Source: Lactifluus volemus
Taxonomy: Eukaryota > Basidiomycota > Agaricomycetes > Russulales > Russulaceae
NCBI GenBank assembly: GCA_022376515.1
Contig: WTXI01000024.1
Span: 248,001-312,000, forward strand
Direction: 5' to 3'
DNA length: 64,000 nt
Both the position numbers and the translations under genes were made by a program. Of this stretch, positions 11,073-24,268 are shown one piece after another (position 1 is the stretch's first letter; every line of letters begins with the position of its first letter). Under the pieces are notes generated by a model that worked only from the letters and a program-made list of their open reading frames with translations, was not told the DNA's origin and did no database searches.

Positions 11073-13126
11073 TCATTTCTTATTGAAGTAACTCGCGATT
11101 CCTCCCTTCTGCACACTCGGCTTAGATGGTTTGCGCTTTAACGTTGACGCACTACTCTTCGCGGGCCCCTTCGCGCTCTTCTCATCCGTTTCGTCTTCGT
11201 CCTTCACCACGGCCGGCGCAGCAACCTTCTTCTCTTTCCCCTTCCCCTTCCCCTTCGCAGGTTTCTCGGAGACCGGCGGTGGCGCCTCTTCATCTACGGA
11301 TTCATACGACGAGTAATCCTCCGTCACTGCATTATTGATCCGCGCACCGCGCGTATAAATAACTTGAATATTATTTTGTATACAAGAAGCATTTGGGACG
11401 CACCAAAGTAGCCCTTGTCGTCCGTAGTCATGCGCGATTTGACCACCCGTTTCTTCTTGAGCCCGTTGCGACCCACGGGCACCACTTTCTTCGGCTTCCT
11501 CGTACGGGCTCGCGTAGGCGCCGCGGGTTCTGGTTCGCGTTCTTCCATGTCTACATCGCTGACAGGCGGCGAAGTGGCAGACTCTGAGAGCGTGGCCGCG
11601 CGAGAGATCTTTGTGACGTGATCTAAGTAGATGGGCAGGTAGGAGCGAATGAACGTCAGCTTTCTTTGTAGACGAAAACCTGGTACCATCGTCAATATCC
11701 ATCATCGCCCGCACCTCCTTCTCTGCATCTGGATCCGGGGGGGCTGCCTTTGCCTTTGCCTTATATGCTGCCTTGGCGCGTGCCGGCTTCGGCGCATCTA
11801 CTTCCTCTTCGTCGTCCGAGATAACAACACCTTTCTTGACGCGCGCCCGCGCAGCACTTTGAGATTCAGATCGTTTAGATGGCGGCATCGAAGGTGATCC
11901 TGCAGTCTCATCCTCTGAATCTGATAGTTTCAGCGTAGGTTTCCTTTCTACGGACGGCTGGAAATCCTATATGTCAGCAACGCGCCGAGACCTCGCAACG
12001 AAAAGAATAACTAGCCTTGTCCTTCGACTTTGAAGGCTTGAGTTCTCGCTTAGGGGCTGCCTTAGTTGACAACGAAGGTTCCGCCGGTTCGACCTTGGGC
12101 GCCGCAGGCTTTGCTTTGCTGAAGTCGAGCTTCCCAGATGGCTTCGGTTTCGAAGGCTCTTCCTTAGCCTCAAGTCTGATGTCCCGAGGCTCGGATTTGA
12201 CAGCGGGCTTAGAGTCCTTGGGTAAAGACGCTGCCTTTGAGAGACCAGGGAGTTTATTCTTGGAAGTCGATGCGACGGCGGGCTTTAAGTCCGCATGAGA
12301 CCGTGTCTGTTGAATTTATTTTTTCGTTTCTGCGGGGAAAACACGGTGCATTTGAAACCAAGCTGTGAGAGGCGTGGTTTGCGTAACTTACTGTGATGTG
12401 GGGACCGGTGACTCGTCCTAACGCAACAGTGAAACCCGTACCGATATCCTTCCCTCCTCCGAAGACTCTTCGCGGGTTCACACAACAGGGCTGGTTCCTG
12501 GACGAAGGGTTTGCGCAGGGGCGAGGGAAAGACGACGAAAGGTGCTTACGCGAATGTATGATGGGGAAAGACTATAGATGTGAATGAACTGAATGCGCGC
12601 ATATTGTTCTTTTGAGCCTAATGAAAATGTCAGTAGCACTTGATGCAGAGTAAAAAGGAACCGCACTCTCGAGGCCATATTCACCGACTAGGGTAATCTT
12701 CGTCTCCGGGACATCTTCTGAACCATCATCATCGTTTCTTCATCCATGGCCATTTCGTCTTTATCTCGTACGCTATCGAGGTATGACACACGTGGTTCTC
12801 CGCTGATGAGATACGTCGCGTAGGCAGCTTCAGAGAACCTGCGTGCTCAGAGTGGTAGGACGCAAGCTCGCTGAACAAAAGCAGGTCATTTTGAGAACTA
12901 GGGCCTGGGGGCATGGGAAGGGACGTGAAGCGCACTTTTTGGCTTCATTCACGTGAATGCCGAGTGCATGACTTAGAGAACGATACGTTACCTGAAGGAA
13001 AAAAGGGGGATGAGTCGGTGTGAGCAGCAGCAGCTCCGCACGCAGATTGGTGAAATGGTCACGTACAATGTTCTTCCCCACCACGAGCTCCTCGGTAAGA
13101 TAATCCAAGACACGATCTGATGACAT
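11073..13126 (-). CDS. DNA polymerase delta subunit 3 (Cdc27/Pol32/POLD3)
   Basis: The N-terminus (ATG 13126) reads LDYLTEELVVGKNI, then after an intron VTYRSLSHALGIHVNEAKK, which is the conserved start of POLD3/Cdc27. Later exons give YLISGEP, ITLVGEYGLE and a QFIHIYSLSP-like segment. The long C-terminal half is Lys/Pro/Ser/Glu-rich with SDDEEE-type acidic patches and nuclear-localisation-like basic runs. The last residues, KGGIASYFNKK before the TGA at 11073, form a degenerate PCNA-interaction (PIP) box with Lys in the usual Gln place. The protein is the non-catalytic subunit that tethers Pol delta to the clamp in the nucleus for lagging-strand synthesis and repair. I see at least five exons; borders in the middle (12700-12850, 12250-12500) are not settled. 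Confidence 0.87.
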
Positions 13127-13651
13127 CTCCGAACCCGTCAACCTTTTTTTCAAAAAGGTGTTACAGTACAGTTGGCGGCGACTCTCCGTGTTTCAGAGCC
13201 AAACGTTATTCTGTCAGAATGTGAATACACTTGCTTTTTGAGCGCGTGTCGACGCGCCACGCGCGGACCCAGGTACAACAAGAGCGCTCCGTGCTCCGGT
13301 GCTCCGTAACGTTCCCACGGTGTTGTGACCTTTTTGGCTAGTAGTGCATTGTGAGCGCAGTGAGATGCACCCCATCTTCATAACACTATCCTATTCAGAA
13401 CACATTTCAGGATGGAAGATACGATACAAGATCCTAAGACGATCTTGTCCTTATCACAAGGAATACCAAACGGGTACGGCTTTAAATTCTTAGCCACACT
13501 TCTATATTAGGTGTTCCACGCAGCCGGTGGCAACGTGCAGAATTAACATGAGACAGTTACGCTCGAAGGGTGGTACTGTACTACATCGTATCATACCGTG
13601 ATGGAGCGATCGCACTACCCCCCGCTTCGTGTCTCATTCCTCGAGTAAGCA
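13127..13651. other. Intergenic, nothing recognised
   Basis: About 520 bp between the POLD3 start and the Yvc1 stop, both on the minus strand. It must hold the POLD3 promoter and the Yvc1 terminator. I see no clear TATA box, RNA gene or repeat. Confidence 0.5.
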
Positions 13652-16600
13652 TCAGGAGGAGGCCCTCGATGCGTGCCTGGCGTCTTGAAGCTCACGCATC
13701 TCCTCCTTCAGCTTCGACACAGGCAACTCGCGCACATCCTCGAGTAACTCTTGTACGCGCCGCACGCCTTCCTCGACCTTATCTAGCTTTTGGGTGTCCA
13801 CAGGGCTCAGCCCGGCACCGACAGCCTCGGCTCCGACCGTCTGGTGCTGAACAGACGCGCCAGGGGACTGAGCGGGCCAGAACTCTGCGCCTCTGCAGTT
13901 ACCCGCAACGACTCCACGAGTGACGGACGAAGGCTAAGCTTGCGTGTTCTCGGAGAGCCACCCGATTGCCCTGGGCGCGAGCGTGGAAAGCTTGACGAGC
14001 GGCGATCGACACGTGTAGGTCTGTCTGGCGTATGTATTTCGGGGATCCGAAGTGGGCCGGGTGGCGGCGTATATGTACCTGCTCTGCCACTCTCACGACT
14101 GGTCCAACTGTGCAAGCCGACACGGTCCTCTTCCCTGTCCGCAAAAAGCACTTCATCTTCTTCGGCAAGGTCAGGTTCCACATCAAATATAGCTTCATAA
14201 ACATCGTGCAAGTTTGATCCCATGAGTGCATCGAAAAATGGTAACGATCTGAAAGGGCGCGGAAGCACGCCATAAATGGACTGTGCTACAAGCTGGACAG
14301 ATTCGCGGATAGACGAGTGCGTGAGGACATAACGTTCATAAAGAGATATCGTCAAGAGGATGGGAATTGACTGGGGGCCAGTCAGGGACTAGCAAGAAGA
14401 CATAGAAGATATAAGCATACCGTCACTCGGATAAGGAAGACGTTCGCAGAGTGCAAGCGCCGCGGTGACAAGACCCAACTAGCAGGCCATAGGATTACGA
14501 GAGCTAGAAGGTTAAAAGGGGGTTGGTAACTGATCAGCGCGCCCGACTTCATGCTGTAATTACTGCGTCAACGATGTCAACCCACGTTATTCGATTCCAC
14601 TACTTACCCTTCGAGTGTTGTGATTGTGAACTGAAAGAGATGCTATACGAGCAATTAGTCCGAGAAAACGTCCACAATAGAAACGATGGAACCTCTTGGT
14701 TAGCATTCTATGGTGTGAGGAAGTTGAATGTTGGCCCTAAGAAGAAAAGGTTTAACGTACTGTATCAATCCTGGCGAAAGTGTTTGACAGTATCGAAATG
14801 AGAACTGTGGTCTCCTTGAGAACGACGATACGACACCATCATGAACAGTCTTACTGGTAAGAAGGAGCGTGTTGCTCAAGGCGGAGAATCCAACCATCAG
14901 TATGGGCCCGAAGACTGTAACTAGGTAAAGACAACCGCCTATTGACTGATTGCAAACCTACATGGATGGAAGGACGATGCCTGGCCAAACGACAAGCTTG
15001 TATTCCCAAACCAGATTTGCACCATGAGCCAGGCTATAGCCTTAACAGACCACCTCTTCGAGTCGGAAGCGAGAGTCCAGAGGGTAAACAGCAAGCCAGA
15101 GAAACAGATGGACGCAATGAACATGAAAAATCCAAATTCAACTGTCATTGCACGAAGCGCGCTTGACATATGGACATCGTCAGCATGTGAAGACCGAAGC
15201 GAAAAAGAACGCCAAAGACGTACAGTATGACGACGTTATTGGAGACCAAGAAGAATGCAAGTCTGGGTGATGGTTGAAAGTCTAGATGAGGACGAAAAGG
15301 GAATTCTATCGAACCTTGGGAAGAGGATGCAAGCTCCGCAGGCGAGAATATCAAAACCCAAATCAGAGGCAGACGCTATTACGGACTACGATAAGCTAAA
15401 CTGACAGAGTTGGGTATAAGGGACAACCCACGATCCCCAAATAAGAGGCCCTTTACTCGAAGGATGAGATAGAGGGCTGTAACCACGATAAAGGCAGTGT
15501 CAAAGACATTCCACATCTGAACGAACATTGTTAAATCGATGGACTCTAAAATTGGCACCCGTGGCCTACGTTGGCAATGTAAACTAGGGCATAAGTAACG
15601 GAGGCATGGCATGGCGTTGTGACTCGTGCACTTACTGCCCCACCCATGCTCTATGGATGTCGTGTACTCCTCTAGAGCGAAAGCAGCAGCAAAAATGATG
15701 AAGAGGATTTCGTAATTGTGCAATGGTGGAGATCCTTGTCTGAAAAGGGATTAGTGAAAGTAGTTGGATGAAAGGGAGGTAAGACGCTTGCGGGAAAGGC
15801 ACAGTATGAACGTAACAAACAAGCAAGCAAAATTCAAGAATTCGAGGATTGCACCATAACGCGGGACACGTAACCTTGAAATGATCAATCTCAATCACGA
15901 TTCAGCGCGAGTATGTCAAGTGGTGGACCAAACCGATAATGATTGAGCCAAGGAGCATTCCGACTATCATAGATTTCAATGGTACGGGGCTTGTAGTTGT
16001 CTGCAACGATGGTCCGGTGGGCAGATGACGAATAAATGACTCGACCCGAGTAGATATCGTTCACGACCGACTGAACTATCGGACAGGCGACAAACCTTTT
16101 GGCGCTTGAGGAGATTGCCATCTTTGTATGCAACGTCAAGGGTTCGGAGCCATGACGTTATACAGGGGAGGTGACTGACCTCCAAAGCCGACTGAATGTC
16201 ATTCACGCCTTGGTCCTGCTTGTTACCGAGGATAGCCCTAACATCGTCGATGACCTCGTCCGAGGCGCCAGCAAGGGGGCTCCAGCTGGTGGTGAGTACA
16301 GAGACCAATTCAATCTGATTGCTCGCGAAATGATGGACGAGCTTCATGGCTAGAATCTCGCAAAGAATCGCGCGTGAGAAGCTCAGTGCAGAGAATGCAA
16401 GGTCTTGTTCCGCGATAGCGATGAAATGTGACCGAACAACGAGGCAGACATATACAATGGCAGGATTTCTGATACGGGCATATTTGAAAACAAGTGGTCG
16501 AACAACAGCGAAGTTGACATCAGATGCGGTTAGTTGACTAAGAAGGCGGTGAGTGGTGTTGTTCAGAAAGAGAGGGCGCAGAGACTAACTCCCAGGTGAG

Positions 16601-16852
16601 TGCCGTGTCTGGGGGAGTGACCTTGTTAGGCACAAGATGGGCGTCATAAAAATGGAGACGCACCTATACTCTTCTACAGTACCATGCCATGGAAGGGAAG
16701 ATAGAGTTAGAGGCACAAAGTGAGCTTATTGTGTTTTGACGACGTACGATAACATCACGTTGCAAATGAACAACAAAAGGAAAAACTTTGATAGAGTCGA
16801 CGGTGAGAGGAAGAGAAGAGAGGAGTGGAACGTGTGAACCGTCTGTATCCAT
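13652..16852 (-). CDS. Vacuolar TRP-type cation channel (Yvc1-like)
   Basis: A many-exon minus-strand gene. It starts at ATG 16852 (MDTDGSHVPLLSSLP), then VFPFVVHLQRDVI. Next come the soluble linker LTASDVNFAVVRPLVFKYAR, LAMKLVHHFASNQIELVSVL and TTSWSPLAGASDEVI, all typical of the fungal TRPY/Yvc1 family. Membrane segments follow: NYEILFIIFAAAFALEEYT, MWNVFDTAFIVVTALYLILR, VVILYVFGVLFRFGLHMLTM and FGFFMFIASICFSGLLFTLW. The C-terminal part carries an acidic patch (DLAEEDEVLFADREED) and ends, in a different frame reached by a further splice, with a coiled-coil-like helix (VEEGVRRVQELLEDV ... LKEEMRELQDARHAS) and a TGA at 13652. The channel releases Ca2+ from the vacuole under osmotic or mechanical stress; this role is inferred from the family. 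Exon borders in 13800-14300 are not certain. Confidence 0.88.
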
Positions 16853-17284
16853 TTCTTATGCATATACGGGGATCCTTTGTAGTCGACGACTTGAAACAAC
16901 AAGGGGCTTGGCTTAAGCAAGCAAGAAATGTGTAACCAGGTTGGGTTGCCTGTTTACTAAATTTGGATTTCAACGTGATTATCGAGAGAGATAAAATCGG
17001 AAAATTTTGGTTTGACCATAAGCCAACCAGTGGAGAAGAGCATGTGCATGTCGATCTTATTGTTTTGCAACACAAATAACTTGTGGGCGTCTCCTTCTCA
17101 TATTTCCTTTTCTTATTGTCTCACCCAGAGTCTCACGCCATGCACCGCTCCGCCGCCATTTCCTCGGCTGGATTGCCTTGTCGAGAATTAACCGCCCATC
17201 CCCTGTCGTACTGTCCCTTGTTTCGTATAAATCTCTCCATGGCTCATCAAATTCAGTACATCATTCCCCCCCTCCTCCTGAGTC
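16853..17284. promoter_or_regulatory. Shared divergent promoter, Yvc1 / YANK kinase
   Basis: The two start codons face away from each other with 432 bp between them, so both promoters must lie here. On the plus strand TATAAAT at 17226-17232 is about 55 bp upstream of the kinase ATG and is a likely TATA box. The half near Yvc1 has no obvious TATA motif. Confidence 0.5.
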
Positions 17285-18923
<1,639 letters not shown>

Positions 18924-19628
18924 CCAACTGCTCCCGTTGACGACAATTTCACGAGACTTGACATGTGTAACATGCTTTGCCCATCGCTTCATTTCAAACT
19001 CGGATTGGGGAAGGTTTTGTACTCCTTCTATTCTTCGTGCTTCATCAGTGCACTCCTTGTATTCTGTACCAGTTCCAATCTTGGTCGTGAGATCGTGCAT
19101 TGCTTCCGATCTGGCATTACATTGTATTCGCCTTTGTGTTTACCACTCATAACCTATTCCTTCTTGTCTTGTTGTCCTGGACAATACCCGTAGCATCATA
19201 GTATTTTTTCGGCTTTCCTTCCTCGAGACAGTCGTAGTTTTACCTTACATTTTGCAACCTAATCGCATGCTTCCATACTTTGACTAAAAACCGGTGCGCG
19301 CGCGGGGCTTGCGCAATTAATCTTATCGAACTCAGTAAATAACGGTGCATCCACGAATCGGCTTATACACACGGACTCTTCTCTAGAAATTCCGCATTAA
19401 GCAAGATGAATACTGAAGCGCTGATTGATGACCCGGGTACTCTTCGTTTTTCATACTGATCCCCATTCTACCGGGTGGAGTGGCGACAAGTGGCGACAAG
19501 AGTGGCCAGTTTTGTCACTTTTGCCACAGCGGCCCGTCACGAGGTTGGCGTGGCGCTGGCGGCTAGCAGTAAGACGACTATAGCAGCTACTAGACCAGTA
19601 AGTTTACGGTCATCCAGTTTGAGCCGTA
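18924..19628. other. Intergenic, nothing beyond a short direct repeat
   Basis: About 700 bp. The only feature noticed is a tandem copy of TGGCGACAAG near 19481-19502 followed by related GTGGC/GCCAC words. No gene signal. Confidence 0.5.
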
Positions 19629-21037
19629 ATGGCTAGTATCGTATCGCTGCAGCAAATTCCCACCCTCCGTGAACTTTACCGACGTGGAGCTATAGCGGCG
19701 CGCCCTCAGGCTAGTACTACTACTAGCGATGCCACTGTCACTGGCAGGGTGCCAGTCAGTGCCGCTGCTACTAGTGCCCAATCAGCCAATGGCGGCGACG
19801 GAGAAGTACGTTTCTCGATTTCCAACTCGCTTCTGGATCGCGTTTCCGTTTAGTGAGTAAAAAAAAATTTAAATTAATTACCGATGAGAAACTGACTGTC
19901 AGTGGGGGGGGATGCTGGATACTGTAAATGTAGCCGAGGCGACATCACACACGTGCAGGTTGATGCTATCGTCAACGCTGCTAATCACCGACTGTTAGGT
20001 GCGCACTTACACCCCCCTTGTTTAGTGGGTGGCACCTGTAGTCGGAATGATACTAATCCGAGGGGTTTGTACACATAGGTGGCGGTGGAGGTGCTCATCT
20101 CCTCCCGTTCGACAATCTAAATATTTTTGACAAATCGACCGAGCAGTGGACGGTGCGATACACAGAGCAGCTGGTCCGGACCTTCTCAAAGAGTGTGCGT
20201 ACTAATGTGATATCCTTATCTGCGAGTACCCCCGTGTTGAAGGATTCGCCACCCCCTCATCTTTGTGTTATAAATGATAGGCCGCACCTTGGGCGGTTGC
20301 CCGGTAGGCGAGGCACGCCTTACCGCAGGCTACAATCTTCCAGCGTGAGTTTCATCTCTTGCAGGGAAAGATGGATAGATGTTCAACGGGAACAAAAAAC
20401 TCAACGGATTTCTGGTGCGTGCCTCAGGAAACACGTTATCCACGCCGTTGGTCCAGTCTATCCGAGTCGTCCCGATAACACGCTCGCGCCTGTGCAGCTC
20501 GCGGGGTGCTACCGCCACGGCCTGCAACTGGCAGCGGAGCGTGGATTGAAACATATTGTAAGCTGCTTGACAGGCAGCGGCTGCTATAATAGGCGCAGTA
20601 CGGCTGAGCACATATCACATCTCTTTCCAGGCGTTCCCCGCCATATCTACGGGGATCTATCGCTATCCGATAGACAGCGCTACTCAGATCGCGCTTGGGG
20701 AAACGAGAAAATTTTTGGACACGGAAGGAGCAAAAAAGGCATGTCTTGTTCAGGTTGTCAGGCTGTGTACTACACGTGTCGCTGATCATATGAGCGTGTG
20801 CCACCTACAGCTCGAGCGCATCATCTTTGTGGTATTCTCCTCGGAGGACGAGGCAGTGTATTTGTAAGTATACGGACATCGGCTTGAGTTTTTCAACGTT
20901 AAGTTCAAGAATCGTTCTGTGATAGGGGCCTTATTCCCGATTTCTTTCCATGGGAAGATGGCCGGCCCCGCCGCTCCCTCCTTCCTTGGCTACTCAGGGC
21001 AGCTGAACGAAATACGGGAAACCCTTACCAAAAGTGA
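19629..21037 (+). CDS. Macro-domain protein (ADP-ribose / O-acetyl-ADP-ribose hydrolase type)
   Basis: About seven or eight small exons that no single frame reveals. Exon 1 (ATG 19629) ends ...LLDRVSVY at 19852; intron 19853-19933. Then RGDITHVQVDAIVNAANHR, intron, a tiny exon 20079-20090 (GGGG), intron, VDGAIHRAAGPDLLKEC, intron, RTLGGCPVGEARLTAGYNLP. After that come KHVIHAVGPVYPSR, FPAISTGIYRYPI and the tail LIPDFFPWEDG, stopping at TGA 21035-21037. Every macro-domain hallmark is there: GDIT, NAAN, GGGGVDGAIH and the phosphate-binding STGIY. The family (MACROD/YmdB-like) removes ADP-ribose from proteins or hydrolyses O-acetyl-ADP-ribose. All introns needed have GT-AG ends and keep phase, so the gene looks intact. 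Start choice rests on the segment IPTLRELYRRG, which I believe is conserved at the N-terminus. Confidence 0.88.
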
Positions 21038-22163
21038 AACAAGGCCATATGAGACTGTATGTAAAAACGGGCTGATGGCGGTGGAAGCATCGAATCATGT
21101 GAAATGTGACTTTTTTTTTTGCAAATCGAGTGATGGAATCTGGCCAGACTATCGACCTCATTGAACGTAGCGTGCGCACAACTCCCGTAACAGAACTCGG
21201 GTAAAGGAATATACGAAGCCTGGTGTCAAACCCTACCGACATTCCCTACTAGTAACGTCAACAACTGGCAGACTGGCGCACTATATGAGCGTCATCATAA
21301 ATCAATATGAGTAACTCCGAAGTCATTTACTAGGTCCAGTGCGACAGCGTGGCCAACGTGACTTGGAAAGGTAGTGACTAGCGGCCAAACTCGGAGTAAG
21401 CTTAACGGACAGTCATACTACACCTAGGGAGGCCTCTGTCGCGCCCTTAATACCTGCCGCATGACCGTCCACCTTTTGCAGCCGAGTGCTCCGATTCCTT
21501 TGCCAAAAAGAAGCAGATGGTGGTGATGGTGATGCTAGGCCCAAGAGGGGCTTTGTTAAAACTGAAGGAAGCTGATCCCTCCCCTAACAGCTCCGCTGAA
21601 TGGCTTCCGGATCAGATCCGCAAAGGCATTTCTGAATATTCGCAAGGATTGACCGAGAGCCCCGAGCGACCCCGATTAAAGGAAAAAAAAAAAACTTGGT
21701 GTACAGCTTGAGTGTAGACTTCCCAAAAGATGCGATCGTTGCGGGGGTAGAAGTTAAAAAAGTCGGGCCAGTGATGCGTCTCTCGGGCCACCCATATCAT
21801 GGCAAAAACGGAAAGCTAAATTCAGGGTGGTAGAATTTTGCATGGATCGGGGCGAATTTTTTCATCCCAGTCGCGGTTACCTGGTAGTAAATCAGGGATT
21901 ACAGGCAAGAGGTAGCAAGCGTTAGCGCTAGTAGGCTTGCCAATGAAACAGCAAACGTGAGATAACCTCCCCAGACTGCAAACCAACTTGTCTTTCGAGT
22001 AGGGGGGGGCAACAAGGCATAATTCGAGACGACCTTAGACCATTCTAATCTCACGTGGACCAACGTGAAGTTAACTTTGTTGTCCGTGACCTCAGTTGAG
22101 CTACTTTACTACTTTACCATAACTTTAACTAAGCATAGCCTTTCTTCAATTTCTTCCTCTCCC
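21038..22163. other. Intergenic, no gene recognised
   Basis: About 1.1 kb without a recognisable protein on either strand. It has several A runs (for example 21684-21695) and a G run near 22003, and no terminal repeats that I can pair. Confidence 0.5.
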
Positions 22164-23005
22164 ATGGAGGCAGGCAGAGACCCGTTCGCAAGTCTCCCAG
22201 TAGAGGTATGTCGCTCCAAAAAAAAGAAAGGGTGATACGACCACACGTTCTAACCTGATCTATAGCTTCTGTACGAGATCCAGTTCCTCGCAGTGTCAGA
22301 AGCTTTACCACTCACGTGCCAACGCCTACATGCCATCTTCAAATCCGCCTCTCCGACCGTCCATGCCGACTATCTCATCCGGCGACAGCACCTCACTGCA
22401 CCACCACCAACCACCACCACCACCACCACCACCTCGTCCTACTATTCAATCATCACCTTCTCCCTACGTTCCCACTCTGCACCCCGGCCGTCCTCGACGC
22501 GATCCTCGCCCGCCCGCACTGCCCCCCAATCCTCTCCGACCAACCTGAGCTTCCCCGTCGCCTCTTCCGACATTTAAGTACGTCAGGTTCTGAAACGCTC
22601 CCGCTTCTGCACTTTTTGTACTCGAGCCCGCAATTGCGCACACGACCGGATATCGACTCGCACGACGGCTATCCGCTCGCGCGCGCGGTGCTCGCTGGCG
22701 CCGTACCCCTGGTACGCTTCTTGCTCGATCATGGAGCTTCGCCACGTCGCAAGGACGCTATTGCGGTCAGGTTTGCGATCAAACGACGAGATCTCGCGCT
22801 CGTACGTATGCTCGTCGAGCCGCCTGAGGTACCCCTGGGCGAGCGTAGAACGGGGAAACGTAGGAAGCTGAACGATCGGGTTCAGGTCAACTCAGAGATG
22901 CTCAAACTTGCCGTGAGGTGTGACGCGCGAGACATTGCAGAGTATTTGATTAACGAGAAGGGTTGCGTGCCGGATCTCAGAACACTCTCCTTGCTCAGGT
23001 ACTAG
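22164..23005 (+). CDS. F-box/ankyrin-like protein with a probable frame break
   Basis: ATG at 22164, exon 1 to 22205, intron 22206-22265 (GTATGT...CTATAG). The joined start reads PFASLPVELLYEIQFLAVS, then LPLTCQRLHAIFKSASP, an F-box-like motif. Further on, in another frame, come CTPAVLDAILARP and LPRRLFRHLS. A helical repeat part follows: DSHDGYPLARAVLAGAVPLV, RFLLDHGASPRRKDAIAVRF and MLKLAVRCDARDIAEYLINE, resembling ankyrin repeats, to the stop at 23005. The two halves are joined only if one base is gained near 22465-22470, just after a (CCA)n repeat; I see no intron that would do it. The role is unknown; F-box proteins usually bring substrates to SCF ubiquitin ligases. It is either a pseudogene allele or a sequence error. 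Confidence 0.65.
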
Positions 23006-23317
23006 TTGTAAGTCACCCGTGTTATCGTCAGGCACTGAACCACATGCTAGCATTGCCAACGTCTGAAAATGAGCAGGGTCTCGAGCAATTTATCATGTCA
23101 GTTTAGGTTGGTCCGGGAAAGTGGTACTAGGAGTAAGGAAACATGAGGTAACGCTGATCACACATTGAATGTGTGTGTCTAATCAACAGTGATATAACAG
23201 AGGACAGAATCATGCCAATCGTCATGAATACACACAACCACGCTGTCAGTTCTAATGAGTGATGAGTGACACGAAGATGAGGGCAGAGGGCACACCTTAC
23301 AAAACATGGATACACGT
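23006..23317. other. Intergenic between convergent genes
   Basis: About 310 bp between the stop of the F-box/ankyrin gene and the eIF1A stop. It should hold both 3' ends. No further feature seen. Confidence 0.5.
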
Positions 23318-23981
23318 TTAGATATCGTCGATGTCCACCTCCCCATCTTCACCGAACTCGAATGTGCACTCGCCTTCTTCCTCTCCAAAGGTATCCGTCT
23401 CGTTAATCTTAGCATTCTCTGGAAGCTCGCCGTACGCTTTTACTGTTTTGAGGTTAGCGATATATCCTACATATAGCGATCGGTTAACTTACAGTTGCGA
23501 GCCTCATCCGCCGTGTATTTCACAATCACATCTGCCTTGCCGTCTTGGAATTCACGTAACGACAATAAGATGATATCCCCCTGGTTTATCCACACCTGAT
23601 TTGGATAGATTGGATCATTATCATTGGGGCCAGCCAAGGGAGTCCACACACCTTTTTGCGCATCTTTCCTCGTATATGCGCTAGCCGCTTCTCACCGTCG
23701 AAGCACAAGGCCTCCAAGCGCCCATTTCCCAGCATTTTTGTTACTTGGGCATACTCCTGCCCATCCTCACGGAATACCAACTCACGCTTGTCATCATCGT
23801 TCTCGTTCTTTCCACGTCTCCTGTTTTTACCACCCTGTCAGACATCACAAAATCAATACCAAAAGGCGACAGTGTCATCATCAAGGGTCGCGAACCTTTC
23901 CCTTATTCTGAACAATGCAAGGGGTGGTTAGCTTTGGCGCTTTACGGTAGTGGTCATGCGGGAAAACAGTACCTTCGGCAT
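23318..23981 (-). CDS. Translation initiation factor eIF1A
   Basis: Five exons on the minus strand give a full eIF1A of about 145 residues. Exon 1 is ATGCCGAAG (MPK, 23973-23981), exon 2 is a 12 nt microexon (23896-23907, NKGK), and exon 3 gives [19 protein letters not shown] and [19 protein letters not shown]. The following exons give [20 protein letters not shown] and [13 protein letters not shown], then [20 protein letters not shown]. The acidic end GEVDIDDI is followed by TAA at 23318. The basic N-terminal tail, S1-type OB fold and acidic C-terminus are all present. The protein binds the 40S A site, works with eIF1 in scanning and start-codon choice, and contacts eIF5B through its C-terminus. 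It is one of the most conserved genes here and appears intact. Confidence 0.95.
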
Positions 23982-24268
23982 ACTGAATGGTAGGTAGATT
24001 TGACTGTTGACGCAGTCCCGCAGTCCCCTGGTGTGCCTCTAGTGTGGAGGTAAAAGTGTCAAGGATGTCTATCGCGGTAGAGGGTTCACCCTGTAAAGTT
24101 TGGGCGGAGATTCATTTACTGACTTATCATTGGGTCGGTTATTTACATAAACAACGTCAACTGACTCACACATGACTGACACGGCACACCGTCATAGTTC
24201 TACTGTACTAATGTATCCTTCTCCGTTTACTGTAAACTAATTTTACATGTTATGTAGCTACTCACTCC

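Noticed and set aside
13790..14200. Plus-strand open frame of 136 codons
   Set aside because: It is antisense to the Yvc1 C-terminal exon and has no family features.
20153..20785. Plus-strand open frame of 210 codons
   Set aside because: It overlaps the macro-domain exons but mostly in the wrong frame; the spliced model explains conservation far better.
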